DNA of 64,000 nucleotides from positions 930,001-994,000 of the forward strand of contig JBCBSM010000001.1 in NCBI GenBank assembly GCA_039819165.1, in the 5' to 3' direction. The position numbers and the translations under genes are program-made. Position 1 is the stretch's first letter; every line of letters begins with the position of its first letter. The notes beneath the pieces are model-generated. The model searched no databases. It was not told the DNA's origin and was given only the letters and a program-made list of their open reading frames with translations. Positions 1 to 7,612 of the stretch are shown piece by piece. Origin of the DNA: Planctomycetota bacterium. GTDB lineage: Bacteria; Planctomycetota; Phycisphaerae; Phycisphaerales; UBA1924.

Positions 1-306
1 AAGCCGCCCAAGAGCGAGGTCTACGGCTCCATCGAGGGCCTCATCCAGCACTTCGAGCTCATCATGAGCAACCGCGGCTGGAAACCCCCCGTCGCCGAGG
101 CCTACGGCGCCAACGAAACCGCCAACGGCGAGCTGGGCTACTTCATCGTCAGCGACGGCGGCCCCCGCCCCTGGCGGGCACGCACCCGGCCGCCCACGTT
201 CATGAACTACCAGATCATGGCCAAGCTCACCGAGGGCCACATGCTGGCCGACATCGTCGCGATCCTGGGCAGCATCAACGTCGTGGCGGCGGAGCTGGAT
301 CGATGA
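1..306 (+). CDS. nuoD: NADH-quinone oxidoreductase subunit D, C-terminal part
   Basis: The frame is open from the first base and ends in TGA, so this is the last 101 residues of a gene that begins before the window. NuoD is the 49-kDa subunit of respiratory complex I, located in the peripheral arm next to the quinone site. The fragment carries the family's C-terminal block (SDGGPRPWRARTRPPTF, then the LADIVAILGSINVV helix) and ends in Asp-Arg as NuoD proteins do. The next gene starts inside its stop codon (ATGA), so the two are probably translationally coupled. nuoE is not adjacent but lies about 3.9 kb downstream. Confidence 0.95.
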   Translation, partial: KPPKSEVYGSIEGLIQHFELIMSNRGWKPPVAEAYGANETANGELGYFIVSDGGPRPWRARTRPPTFMNYQIMAKLTEGHMLADIVAILGSINVVAAELDR

Positions 307-548
307 AGCCCCCACGCCGCACGCTCATCGGTGCGACCGCGTTGGTCCTGGCAGCCCCGCTCCTCGGCGGCTGCCAGCGTACCCACACCATCGACGTCGC
401 CAACACGGGCCGCAACCCGATCGTCATCTCGCAGCATCGCGGCGGCGGCGTCTATTCCATCGATCTCGAGCCGGGCGAGTCGGCACGCATGGCGTTGCCC
501 GCAGGCCAGAAGATCAAGCTACCCGACGCGACAATCGTCATTCGCTGA
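303..548 (+). CDS. small predicted lipoprotein
   Basis: An 81-residue protein whose ATG overlaps the nuoD stop codon by ATGA. Residues 1-24 form a lipoprotein signal: basic start (KPPRR), hydrophobic stretch, and lipobox LGGC with the lipidated Cys at residue 24. The mature part is about 57 residues, probably a small beta-rich domain. I do not recognise a family. Its coupling to nuoD suggests co-expression with complex I genes, but nothing in the sequence shows a role in complex I. It stands where nuoE would be expected in a standard nuo operon. Confidence 0.7.
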   Translation: MKPPRRTLIGATALVLAAPLLGGCQRTHTIDVANTGRNPIVISQHRGGGVYSIDLEPGESARMALPAGQKIKLPDATIVIR

Positions 549-587
549 GACCCACGCGGCCGGCTTCGACCCTGCGCCGCGCACTGC

Positions 588-1367
588 TCAGGTCGTCTGC
601 GGCCGGCCCGCCATCGCGTCGTTCAGCCCCGAGAAGGTCCCCGCGTACGCCCCGCGCTCCCGCGCGAACCGCAGCGGCTCGCACCGCTCCACGATGATCT
701 CGTCGCGATCGGGGTCGGCCTCCCACAGCCGCATCACCTCGGCGATGTACTCGTCGAGCGGCATCGCCCGCTCGTCGTTCGCTTGGTCGTCGCCCGTCAG
801 GTGCGTCTGCACGTACGGCGGGGCGATCTCGACCACGTGCACGCCCGTGCCCTCGAGCTGGTACCGCATCGAGTCGCCGTAGCTCGCCAGGGCGGCCTTC
901 GTCGCCGAGTAGGTCGCGGCGTTCGACAGCGGCACGTACGCCAGGCCGCTGGTCACGTGGGCCACCACCGCTCCATCGCGGCCGAGCAAGTGCGGCAACA
1001 GCGCGTTGGTCAGCCGGATGGGGCCCAGCAGGTTGGTCGTAATCGTCCGCTCGGCGACATCCCCCGCATCGGCGTGGCCCTCGGTGAACGACTCGAATTG
1101 CATCATGCCCGCGTTGTTGATCAGCACGTTGAGCGCTGGGAACTCGGCGGTGATGCTCGCGGCGAACCGCGCAATGTCGGTCGCGTCCGCCACGTCGAGC
1201 GTGCGAGCGTGCATGTTCTCGGAGCCGGCCGCGGCCTCCTCGAGGCGGCCGGCCGTGCGGCCCGAGATAACGACCGTGTTGCCCCGCTCGTGCAGCGCCT
1301 TCGCCAGGCCGTACCCGATGCCCGAGCCACCGCCGGTGATGAGGATGGTGTTGCCCGTGAGTTGCAT
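588..1367 (-). CDS. short-chain dehydrogenase/reductase (DltE-like)
   Basis: A 259-residue classical SDR oxidoreductase, probably cytosolic and NAD(P)-dependent. Visible motifs are the Rossmann glycine motif TGGGSGIG (about residues 11-18), the NNAG motif (about 87-90), the catalytic Ser in HVTSG, and the Tyr/Lys pair in YSATK. The length is normal for the family. The overall pattern resembles the DltE-like subgroup, but the substrate cannot be told from sequence. It is transcribed against its neighbours and stands alone between the nuoD-linked lipoprotein and a membrane protein gene. Confidence 0.88.
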   Translation of the reverse strand: MQLTGNTILITGGGSGIGYGLAKALHERGNTVVISGRTAGRLEEAAAGSENMHARTLDVADATDIARFAASITAEFPALNVLINNAGMMQFESFTEGHADAGDVAERTITTNLLGPIRLTNALLPHLLGRDGAVVAHVTSGLAYVPLSNAATYSATKAALASYGDSMRYQLEGTGVHVVEIAPPYVQTHLTGDDQANDERAMPLDEYIAEVMRLWEADPDRDEIIVERCEPLRFARERGAYAGTFSGLNDAMAGRPQTT

Positions 1368-1572
1368 GCGTGCGTCTCCCTTCGGTGCCGTTCGAGCGCG
1401 ACGGTAGCCGTCCTCGTGCGGGTGCGCCGCGGAGCCGCGGGTCCAAGGACGATCACCGACGCGTCGCGAGGCCGAGGCGAGGGCTCGCGCAACCGCACCT
1501 TCCCCAACGGGTTTTCCCGACTATGCTCCATCCCACGCCGCCCGCGTCGCGGCGTGCATGGGAGATGTTGCC

Positions 1573-2400
1573 ATGGACTCCATACCGCCGCGCGACGATG
1601 CCGCTCCGGCCCCGAGCACCACACTCACCCTCGGCTCCGCCCTGTCGGACGCCCACGGCCTGCTGGGCCGCAACTACGGACTCCTGCTGGGGGCCACCCT
1701 GCTGCTGGTCCTGCTGAACCTGGCGATCGTCGCGGTCGCGGGGCTCATCGACGCGGCGTTGGTCGGCCCGGACGCCATGGTCCAGCCGGTCTCCCAGCTG
1801 GCGAGCCTGCTCATCACCACGCCCCTTGGCATCGGTGCCGGGATGCTCGCCGCCATGCGCTACCGCGACGGCACGGGCACGCTTAGCACGCTGTTCATCG
1901 GCTTCTCGCGATACGGCGTCGTGGTGCTCATCGCCCTGCTCTACATGATCGGCCTCTGGGGGTTCATCTTTATCGGCGCCGTCGTCGTCGGCATCGCCGC
2001 CGCCGCGGCCATCGCCGCCGCCGGCAGCGTGGGCCTTGTGGTCCCGATCGTGCTTGGGCTGGCGCTCTACGCCGTGCTGATCTATTTCGCCATCCGGCTG
2101 TGGTTCGCGACGATGCTCGCGGTTGATCCGCTGGGGGCGAAGCCCGGGTCCATCGAGGCCATCCAGCTCTCGTGGTACCTCACGCACGGCAAGGTTTCGA
2201 CGCTGTTCGTCACCGGCGTGGTGCTCACGCTCATCTTGATCGCGAGCATCCTGCTGCTCATCCTGCCGTTCGTGTTCTACGGACTTCCGCTCGCGGCGTG
2301 CGTCACGGGCGTGCTGTACGTCCTGGTGTGCCGCCCGACCTTCGACGACGCCGGCGACGCGGAGCCCGACGCCGAAGGCCTCGACCCGCTGCCCGCCTAG
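1573..2400 (+). CDS. polytopic membrane protein of unknown function
   Basis: A 275-residue protein with about six predicted membrane helices, very rich in Leu, Val, Ile and Ala. I chose the ATG at 1573 because GGGAG lies eight bases upstream; an in-frame start at 1558 would place that site inside the coding region. The pattern resembles small bacterial integral membrane families such as those seen beside glycerophosphodiester phosphodiesterases, but I see no diagnostic residues. A -10-like TATGCT lies at 1522-1527. Its stop codon overlaps the stop of the opposing gene. Confidence 0.8.
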   Translation: MDSIPPRDDAAPAPSTTLTLGSALSDAHGLLGRNYGLLLGATLLLVLLNLAIVAVAGLIDAALVGPDAMVQPVSQLASLLITTPLGIGAGMLAAMRYRDGTGTLSTLFIGFSRYGVVVLIALLYMIGLWGFIFIGAVVVGIAAAAAIAAAGSVGLVVPIVLGLALYAVLIYFAIRLWFATMLAVDPLGAKPGSIEAIQLSWYLTHGKVSTLFVTGVVLTLILIASILLLILPFVFYGLPLAACVTGVLYVLVCRPTFDDAGDAEPDAEGLDPLPA

Positions 2401-3233
2401 GCCAGCGGCCGCCCGCTGCCCACGCCGCTCCACTCGTCGTGCATCGCGATCAGCCGCGCCACGTCGTGGTTTGGCGGCCGCGTCTGGCCGACCTCCTCGA
2501 TGAGCTCGCACACCGCGAAGCCGCGGCTGGCCTCCTCGTAGGACCGCAGCCAGGCGCGGGTGTCCTCGCTCTGCTCAACGAGCTTGTCGTACGGCAGCTT
2601 GGGTGTCGACGCGATGTCCAGCCGCCAGGGCTTGGGCGTGAGCCGGGCGCGGAAGCTGCCCTGGAATCGGCAGAGCCTCGCGTACAACTCGTCGCACCCG
2701 AGGCGATGCATGAGCTCGCCCGTTTCTGAGGACGCCGGATCCAGGGCCGGCGCGGGCAGCAGGTACCGCAGCCCCGCGAAGGTGCGGTACACCCGAGCGC
2801 CCCGGCCCGAGTCCTCGGCCCCCCACGACCGGAGGGCGTCGAGCGCGCGGCCGCCGTCATCGGGCTTCCATCCGGTCAGCTTGCGCTCGAGCCATCCGGG
2901 CTTCCGGGCCGGTGCCAGGTCGACGTCGACGAATGCCAGGCTCGCCGTGTTGAGCACCGAGGCCCCGTAGCGGTTGATCGTGATGGCGCCGATCCGCTCG
3001 CCGGCCTCGGTGGTCACGTCCTCGACGATGGGTTCGGGCTGGTCGAGCCGCTGGTACTCGTAGTGGTGCAGCGACGGATCGTCCTGCGCATGGATCTCGG
3101 CCGCGAGCCGATCGGCCTTCGCCTGCGCCCGCTCGGCGGCCTCCGCCTCACTGGCGTCGGACGAGCCCCAGGCATCCCGCCGCCAGCCTTCGATCTCCGC
3201 ATGCCGTCGCGCCCAGAACCTCGCTACACGCAT
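2397..3233 (-). CDS. hypothetical cytosolic protein
   Basis: A 278-residue protein with no signal peptide or membrane helix, starting MRVARFWARR. The start at 3233 is supported by a strong GGAGG site five bases upstream; longer in-frame starts lack one. The N-terminal 60 residues are charged and probably helical (many Ala, Glu and Arg), and the rest is mixed alpha/beta with several Trp and Tyr residues. I do not recognise the family. Convergent stop codons overlap with the preceding membrane protein gene. It is divergent from the lamin-tail gene and appears to share its -10 core with it. Confidence 0.7.
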   Translation of the reverse strand: MRVARFWARRHAEIEGWRRDAWGSSDASEAEAAERAQAKADRLAAEIHAQDDPSLHHYEYQRLDQPEPIVEDVTTEAGERIGAITINRYGASVLNTASLAFVDVDLAPARKPGWLERKLTGWKPDDGGRALDALRSWGAEDSGRGARVYRTFAGLRYLLPAPALDPASSETGELMHRLGCDELYARLCRFQGSFRARLTPKPWRLDIASTPKLPYDKLVEQSEDTRAWLRSYEEASRGFAVCELIEEVGQTRPPNHDVARLIAMHDEWSGVGSGRPLA

Positions 3234-3287
3234 CGCCCCTCCGAGCATCCAACACAAGAACGCCTTGCGAAACCCCCCGATTCTGGG

Positions 3288-3294
3288 TAGCCTA
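3288..3294. promoter_or_regulatory. overlapping bidirectional -10 element
   Basis: TAGCCT at 3288-3293 on the plus strand ends six bases before the ATG at 3300, which has no Shine-Dalgarno site, so that transcript may be leaderless. On the minus strand the same core reads TAGGCT (3294-3289) and could serve the gene starting at 3233, 55 bases away. No clear -35 element is visible for either direction. Confidence 0.45.
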
Positions 3295-3299
3295 AGCCC

Positions 3300-4115
3300 A
3301 TGAGCCGGCCCGGTTGCATCCTTGTCCTTATGTTGACGCTCGGCCCCGCCACCGTGCTGGCCCAGGCTCCGGATGCAGCCCCGGGAGCCACCCCCGAAGC
3401 GGGCACCGAGCTGGTGCGACCCGTCGTGCCCTACCCCCATCCGCTCATCACCGAGGTGCTCTTCGCGGTGCCCACCAGCGGCGGCGATGCCAGCGGCGAC
3501 GGCAGGCGGCACTCCACCGGCGACGAGTTCGTTGAGGTCACCAATCCGCACGCCGAGCCGATCGCGCTCACCGGCTACACGCTGCGGGACCGCAACCCCA
3601 GCGAGTCCAGCCGATTCTCGTTCACATTCCCGCAGCTGATGCTGCTGCCCGGGCAGACCGCCGTCGTCTTCAACGGGCTGGGCTGCACCTGGGATGGCCC
3701 CGTGGGCGACGAACACAAGGCCCCACCCTCGACCAATCCCCGCTACGAGCGGGCGTGGGCCTTCACCGCGCGGGCGACCTCCAAGTACGTCTCGTTCGCC
3801 AATACCGCCGACTGGGTGCTGCTCGAGTCGCCCGTCGGCCAGCCCGTCCAGGTCGTGGTGTGGGGCTCGCCCGATGACGCCCCCCCCGCCGACGCGCTCC
3901 ACACCGATCGCGTCGACACCGGGGGGAATGGCAGCGTCCAGCGGCAGGCGGCCCACGAGCCCATGCGGGCCCACCAGCGGCTGACCGGGCGGCCGCACAG
4001 CCCGGGCGTCGCCTTCCCGGTGCGCGACGACGAGGCGACCGCCGACGAGGACGCGGACGACCTCGACCCCGGGACGACGCCAAGACCCCAAAGCGGCGGA
4101 TCACCCCGGACCTAG
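3300..4115 (+). CDS. secreted lamin-tail-domain-like protein
   Basis: A 271-residue exported protein. Residues 1-22 look like a Sec signal peptide ending in VLAQA. Residues 45-190 resemble a lamin tail domain: LITEVLF near the start, then DEFVEVTNPHAEPIALTGYTL, which matches the usual 'EFVEL.N....dLsGw.l.D' pattern, followed by a beta-sandwich-like region with PGQTAVVF. The C-terminal 50 residues are acidic and then Pro/Ser/Arg-rich, probably disordered. Lamin tail domains in bacteria are common on secreted or cell-surface proteins. No ribosome-binding site precedes the ATG; see the -10 element at 3288. Confidence 0.8.
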   Translation: MSRPGCILVLMLTLGPATVLAQAPDAAPGATPEAGTELVRPVVPYPHPLITEVLFAVPTSGGDASGDGRRHSTGDEFVEVTNPHAEPIALTGYTLRDRNPSESSRFSFTFPQLMLLPGQTAVVFNGLGCTWDGPVGDEHKAPPSTNPRYERAWAFTARATSKYVSFANTADWVLLESPVGQPVQVVVWGSPDDAPPADALHTDRVDTGGNGSVQRQAAHEPMRAHQRLTGRPHSPGVAFPVRDDEATADEDADDLDPGTTPRPQSGGSPRT

Positions 4116-4171
4116 CATCGCTCCGCCGGGGCGCGCGGCCGCCCCGGCCCAGCACACGACGGAGCACCGCC

Positions 4172-4777
4172 ATGGCCTGGATCGCCAAGCCCTCGGGCAC
4201 GACGCAGATCGAGCGTCGCGACGAGCCCTACCTGACCGACGCGATGCGCGAGGAGCTCCGCGAGCGCTACCTCCCGCGGTTCGAGACGACCCTCGCCGCC
4301 CTGCTGCCCGCGCTGCACATGATCCAGCACGAGTACGGCTGGGTGCCCGCCCAGGCCATGGAGGAGATCGGCGAGTTCCTCGAACTGGCGGCCTCCCAGG
4401 TGCTCGATACCGCCACCTTCTACGAGGAGTACGCCCTCGAGCCCCGGGGCTCGCACGTCATCGCCGTCTGCCGATCGATCGCCTGCGAGTTCTGCGGGCA
4501 GCCCGAGGTCACCCAGGCCATCAAGGACCGGCTCGACATCGACGTCGGCGAGACCACGGCCGACGGCAAGGTCTGCCTCGTCGAGCTGGAGTGCATCGGC
4601 TCGTGCGGCACGGCCCCGGTCATGCTCGTCGACGAGCAGCTGCACGAGCAGCTCACGCCCGAGCGCGCGGCCGAGCTGGCCGACATCGCGCGGACCCAGG
4701 ACCGCGCCGCCGAGGCCGCCGGCCGCGAGGGCGTCGAGCCCGGCGCCTCGTCGGGCTACGACCTAGGCCATCACTAG
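4172..4777 (+). CDS. nuoE: NADH-quinone oxidoreductase subunit E
   Basis: A 201-residue NuoE, the 24-kDa thioredoxin-fold subunit of the NADH dehydrogenase module of complex I, which binds the [2Fe-2S] cluster N1a. The four cluster cysteines are visible as C-x4-C (CRSIAC) and C-x3-C (CIGSC), with the typical N-terminal block HMIQHEYGWVP and FYEEYALEP. About 40 residues after the last motif are acidic and unlike the core family. It is separated from nuoD by five other genes and nuoF does not follow, so it seems to be transcribed alone. A -10-like TAGCAT lies at 4113-4118. The 3' end overlaps the opposing gene by 15 bases. Confidence 0.95.
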   Translation: MAWIAKPSGTTQIERRDEPYLTDAMREELRERYLPRFETTLAALLPALHMIQHEYGWVPAQAMEEIGEFLELAASQVLDTATFYEEYALEPRGSHVIAVCRSIACEFCGQPEVTQAIKDRLDIDVGETTADGKVCLVELECIGSCGTAPVMLVDEQLHEQLTPERAAELADIARTQDRAAEAAGREGVEPGASSGYDLGHH

Positions 4778-5314
4778 GGCGTCCGCCTCGTGCCGGCGCA
4801 CGTCCGCGGCGATGCGGATCGCCTCGACCAACTCATCCGCCCTCTGGCTGCCGATGAGCAGCCGCTTGGTGCGGCCGCCCGAGTCGTAGCGCAGCTGCGC
4901 CCCCCGGTTGCCTGCGACAGTGAGCATCAGCCCGAACGTGCGGGAGGGGCGGATGCCCCAGCCCGTCGAGTTGCGCAGGAAGACGTACTTTGCGGGCTCA
5001 ACCGACACGATGGCGTCCATCGGGATCCGCCACCGGAACAGGCCGAGCATCGCCACGCGGACCTCGCGCGGCGTCACGACCGTCCGCATCGGCAGCTGAG
5101 CAATGACAAGCGGCGTGCCCAGCAGCACGGCCGCGGCCAGCGCGACCTCCGCGATGGGTGCGCCCGAGGCGAGCATCGCCCCGCCCACGAACACCAGCAC
5201 CGCGACGCACGAGATCGGCACCACGTACCGCACCACGAGGTTCTGGTGCAGCCGCTGCGTCTCGGCGAAGATCGGCTCGTTGCCCTGCATGGCTCTCGGC
5301 TTCCTGAAGCGCAT
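4763..5314 (-). CDS. membrane protein with PH-like C-terminal domain
   Basis: A 183-residue protein. I chose the ATG at 5314 because GGAGG lies eight bases before it. It has a short cytosolic N-terminus, two membrane helices close together (about residues 25-65), then a soluble domain beginning TVVTPREVRVAML. That domain has the pattern of small bacterial PH-like or DUF6141-like proteins (GWGIRPS, then LLIGSQRADELVEAI near the end). The function is unknown; such domains usually sit on the cytosolic face of the membrane. It overlaps the nuoE 3' end on the other strand. Confidence 0.7.
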   Translation of the reverse strand: MRFRKPRAMQGNEPIFAETQRLHQNLVVRYVVPISCVAVLVFVGGAMLASGAPIAEVALAAAVLLGTPLVIAQLPMRTVVTPREVRVAMLGLFRWRIPMDAIVSVEPAKYVFLRNSTGWGIRPSRTFGLMLTVAGNRGAQLRYDSGGRTKRLLIGSQRADELVEAIRIAADVRRHEADALVMA

Positions 5315-5398
5315 CGCGGCGTCCTCCGGAAGCATGCTTGGGAAACCGGCGGCTGGCGTGTCGCGTGGTGCCTCTCCGGCCTCGTCCTCGCGGCCGCG

Positions 5399-5779
5399 AT
5401 GCTCGGCTGCCGGCACTCCTCGCTCACCGTCGTCAACGAGTCGTCCGCCTGGCTCCGCGTCACCGGCCCCCAGACGCTGCTCGCCAACGATCCGGCCCCC
5501 TTCGGTCTGCCCCCGGGCTCGTCGATCCGCCGGCCCGATTGGATCGAGACCGAGCGGCTGAGGCCCGGACCGCCCGCGGAGCTGCGCATCGAGGCCAGCG
5601 ACGCGGACCGGGCGCAGCAGACCTTCTGGATCCTCCGCCTGGAGCCCCCCGGGCCCTTTCGGCTGCGGGTCCGCGGCGGGCCCGATCGGCTCGTGTTCGA
5701 GCGGATCAACGCCAGCGGCCGCGTGCTGCCCTCCGATGGGCTGGTCGCGACGCCAGATCCGCTCGGGCTGCTCCGCTAG
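5399..5779 (+). CDS. predicted lipoprotein, true start unresolved
   Basis: The frame ending at 5779 encodes a small protein with beta-rich character (SLTVVNESSAWLRV, FRLRVRGG). The ATG at 5399 gives 126 residues but begins MLGC, in the middle of an obvious lipoprotein signal: the same frame upstream reads WRVAWCLSGLVLAAAMLGC, with lipobox LGC. No ATG, GTG or TTG exists in this frame between the divergent gene's start region (5314) and 5399. An ATG at 5334 is in a different frame, so either a non-standard start codon is used or a one-base frameshift separates start and body. The family is unknown. Confidence 0.55.
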   Translation: MLGCRHSSLTVVNESSAWLRVTGPQTLLANDPAPFGLPPGSSIRRPDWIETERLRPGPPAELRIEASDADRAQQTFWILRLEPPGPFRLRVRGGPDRLVFERINASGRVLPSDGLVATPDPLGLLR

Positions 5780-5881
5780 CCGGTGACGTCCGGCCGCACC
5801 CCGGGCTCACCCCGATTTGCTTACATAGAATCCCGAACGGCACGGGCGATCGGGTGGTCGCCCGCCGCGGAGGACTCTGCC

Positions 5882-6556
5882 ATGTTCAAGAGCAGCACCA
5901 ACAGCAGCACCATGAAGCACGGCCGCACCGGGCTGACGATCATCCTGGCCGCCGTCGCGGGGATCGCTTTCGTCGCCGGCCGAGCCAGCGGACCCGACGC
6001 CCTCGGCTCCAGCGCGCTCGCCCAAGAGGGCAACCGTGGCGCCCAGGAGGGCAACCAGCCCGCGATGGATCCGTCCATGTTTGGTCGCGCCAAGCAGCAC
6101 GACCACCTCGACCTGATGCTGGGTACCTGGGAGGGCACCATGCGCTTCCGCATGACCCCCGACGAGGAGTGGACCGACTTCCCCGGCACCGTCACCCGCG
6201 AGTGGATCATGGACGGCATGTTCGTGGCCGAGCACGTCAAGGCCACCGTTATGGGCATGGACTTCGAGGGCATGGGCGCCATCGGCTACAACAGCTACAC
6301 CAACTCGTTCGAGTCGGTCTGGATCGAGAACCTCTCGCCGGCGATCTCGACCGCCAAGGGCACCTACGACGCCGCCAGCAAGACGTGGACCTTCGAGGGG
6401 TCGATGCACGAGGCGGGCACCGGCAAGCTGGTGCCGCACAAATGGGTGCACGACGCCTCGGACCCCCAGAAGCACACCGTCTCGGGCTACGCCAAGGACG
6501 AGGACGGCCAGTGGTGGCACAGCATGTCGGGCGAGTTGACCAAGACCTCGGGGTGA
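5882..6556 (+). CDS. exported DUF1579-family protein
   Basis: A 224-residue protein starting MFKSSTN, with GGAGG eight bases upstream. Residues 15-35 form a signal peptide or anchor (LTIILAAVAGIAFVAG). The body matches the DUF1579 pattern: HDHLDLMLGTWEGTMRF, then REWIMDGMFVAEHVK, GMGAIGYNSYTNSFESVWI and a final stretch comparing before/after states. These are lipocalin-like barrels common in planctomycetes; their function is not known. A 12-residue linker with two EGN repeats follows the signal. A -10-like TAGAAT lies at 5826-5831. Confidence 0.82.
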   Translation: MFKSSTNSSTMKHGRTGLTIILAAVAGIAFVAGRASGPDALGSSALAQEGNRGAQEGNQPAMDPSMFGRAKQHDHLDLMLGTWEGTMRFRMTPDEEWTDFPGTVTREWIMDGMFVAEHVKATVMGMDFEGMGAIGYNSYTNSFESVWIENLSPAISTAKGTYDAASKTWTFEGSMHEAGTGKLVPHKWVHDASDPQKHTVSGYAKDEDGQWWHSMSGELTKTSG

Positions 6557-6575
6557 GACCGGGGTCGACGACGCC

Positions 6576-7499
6576 CTAGCGGTGCGCCCAGGGCTGTCCG
6601 GGCGTGTAGCCGAGCAGGTCGTACAGATCGGTGCGGCTCTGCATCTCGCCGAGCACGGCGTCGACGCCGCCGTCGCGCTTGAGCGCCGCCAGCATCCGCT
6701 CGACGGCCCCCATCGCCGCCCGCAGCGACGAGACCGGGTAGATCACGATGCGGTAGCCCAGCTCCGCGAAGCGGGCGTGGGGGATCAGCGGCGTCTTGCC
6801 GAACTCGGTCATGTTGGCCAGCAGGTAGGGCGGGTGGTCGCGGCCGGCGACGGTCACGCCCGCCATCGCCCGAGCGAAGGCCGCAAACTCGCCCTCGTCG
6901 TGCAGCCCCTCGGGGAAGATCATCGACGCGCCCGACTGCGCGTACCGCGTGGCCCGCGCGATGGCGTCGTCCATGCCCGTGACGCCCTTCGCGTCGGTGC
7001 GGGCGCACACGACGAAGTCCGGGTCGGAGGACTCCGAGGCCGCCTGCACCGCCCACTCGATCTTGCTGGCGGCGTGGTCGAGGTCGACGAGCGTCTTGCC
7101 GTCGAGGTGGCCGCACCGCTTCGGGAACACCTGGTCCTCGAGGTGCAGCCCCGCCGCGCCCGCTCGCTGATATTCGAGCACGGTGCGGCGGGCCATCTCC
7201 TCCTCGCCGAAGCCCGTGTCGGCGTCGGCGAGCACGGGCAGCGGGTCTCCTCCGGGCTCGAGCACCGTCCCGCTGACGACCTCCCGCACCGTGGCGGCGA
7301 AGCGATCGAGCGTGAGCAGCCCGACGTCGGGCACGCCCGCGGCCGCGCTCGTCGCGCCGCCCGAGACGTAGGCCGCCTCGAAGCCCGCGCGTGCGACGGC
7401 CCTTGCTGCCAGGCCGTTGAACGCACCGGGCGCCATTACGCAGCCCCGATCCATCGCGTCGCGGAGCCGGCGCCCCGGCGTTGGCGTGTTGTTCCCCAT
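6576..7499 (-). CDS. isocitrate lyase/PEP mutase family, 2-methylisocitrate lyase-like
   Basis: A 307-residue (beta/alpha)8 enzyme. The catalytic loop KRCGH, characteristic of 2-methylisocitrate lyases (PrpB), is present, as are the Mg-binding acidic residues in DADTGFG and the EDQVFPKRCGH stretch. PrpB cleaves 2-methylisocitrate to pyruvate and succinate in propionate catabolism. No prpC, prpD or acnD is nearby, so oxaloacetate decarboxylase or another lyase of this superfamily remains possible. The gene has no Shine-Dalgarno site; TAGCAT lies five bases before the ATG on the minus strand. Confidence 0.85.
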   Translation of the reverse strand: MGNNTPTPGRRLRDAMDRGCVMAPGAFNGLAARAVARAGFEAAYVSGGATSAAAGVPDVGLLTLDRFAATVREVVSGTVLEPGGDPLPVLADADTGFGEEEMARRTVLEYQRAGAAGLHLEDQVFPKRCGHLDGKTLVDLDHAASKIEWAVQAASESSDPDFVVCARTDAKGVTGMDDAIARATRYAQSGASMIFPEGLHDEGEFAAFARAMAGVTVAGRDHPPYLLANMTEFGKTPLIPHARFAELGYRIVIYPVSSLRAAMGAVERMLAALKRDGGVDAVLGEMQSRTDLYDLLGYTPGQPWAHR

Positions 7500-7504
7500 G
7501 CGGC

Positions 7505-7510
7505 ATGCTA
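7505..7510 (-). promoter_or_regulatory. -10-like element immediately before a start codon
   Basis: On the minus strand TAGCAT ends five bases before the ATG at 7499 of the PrpB-like gene, and no ribosome-binding site is present. This spacing would put transcription start at or next to the start codon, suggesting a leaderless mRNA. No -35 box is evident. Confidence 0.35.
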
Positions 7511-7612
7511 CCCGGCAGGACGACCGAGGCCAGCCGGTGGCTCTCGGGCTGCAGGTCGGCTGGAGGCGGGGTCCGAAAACGCCGATGCCATCGAGATCCA
7601 GAGACCCGGAGC

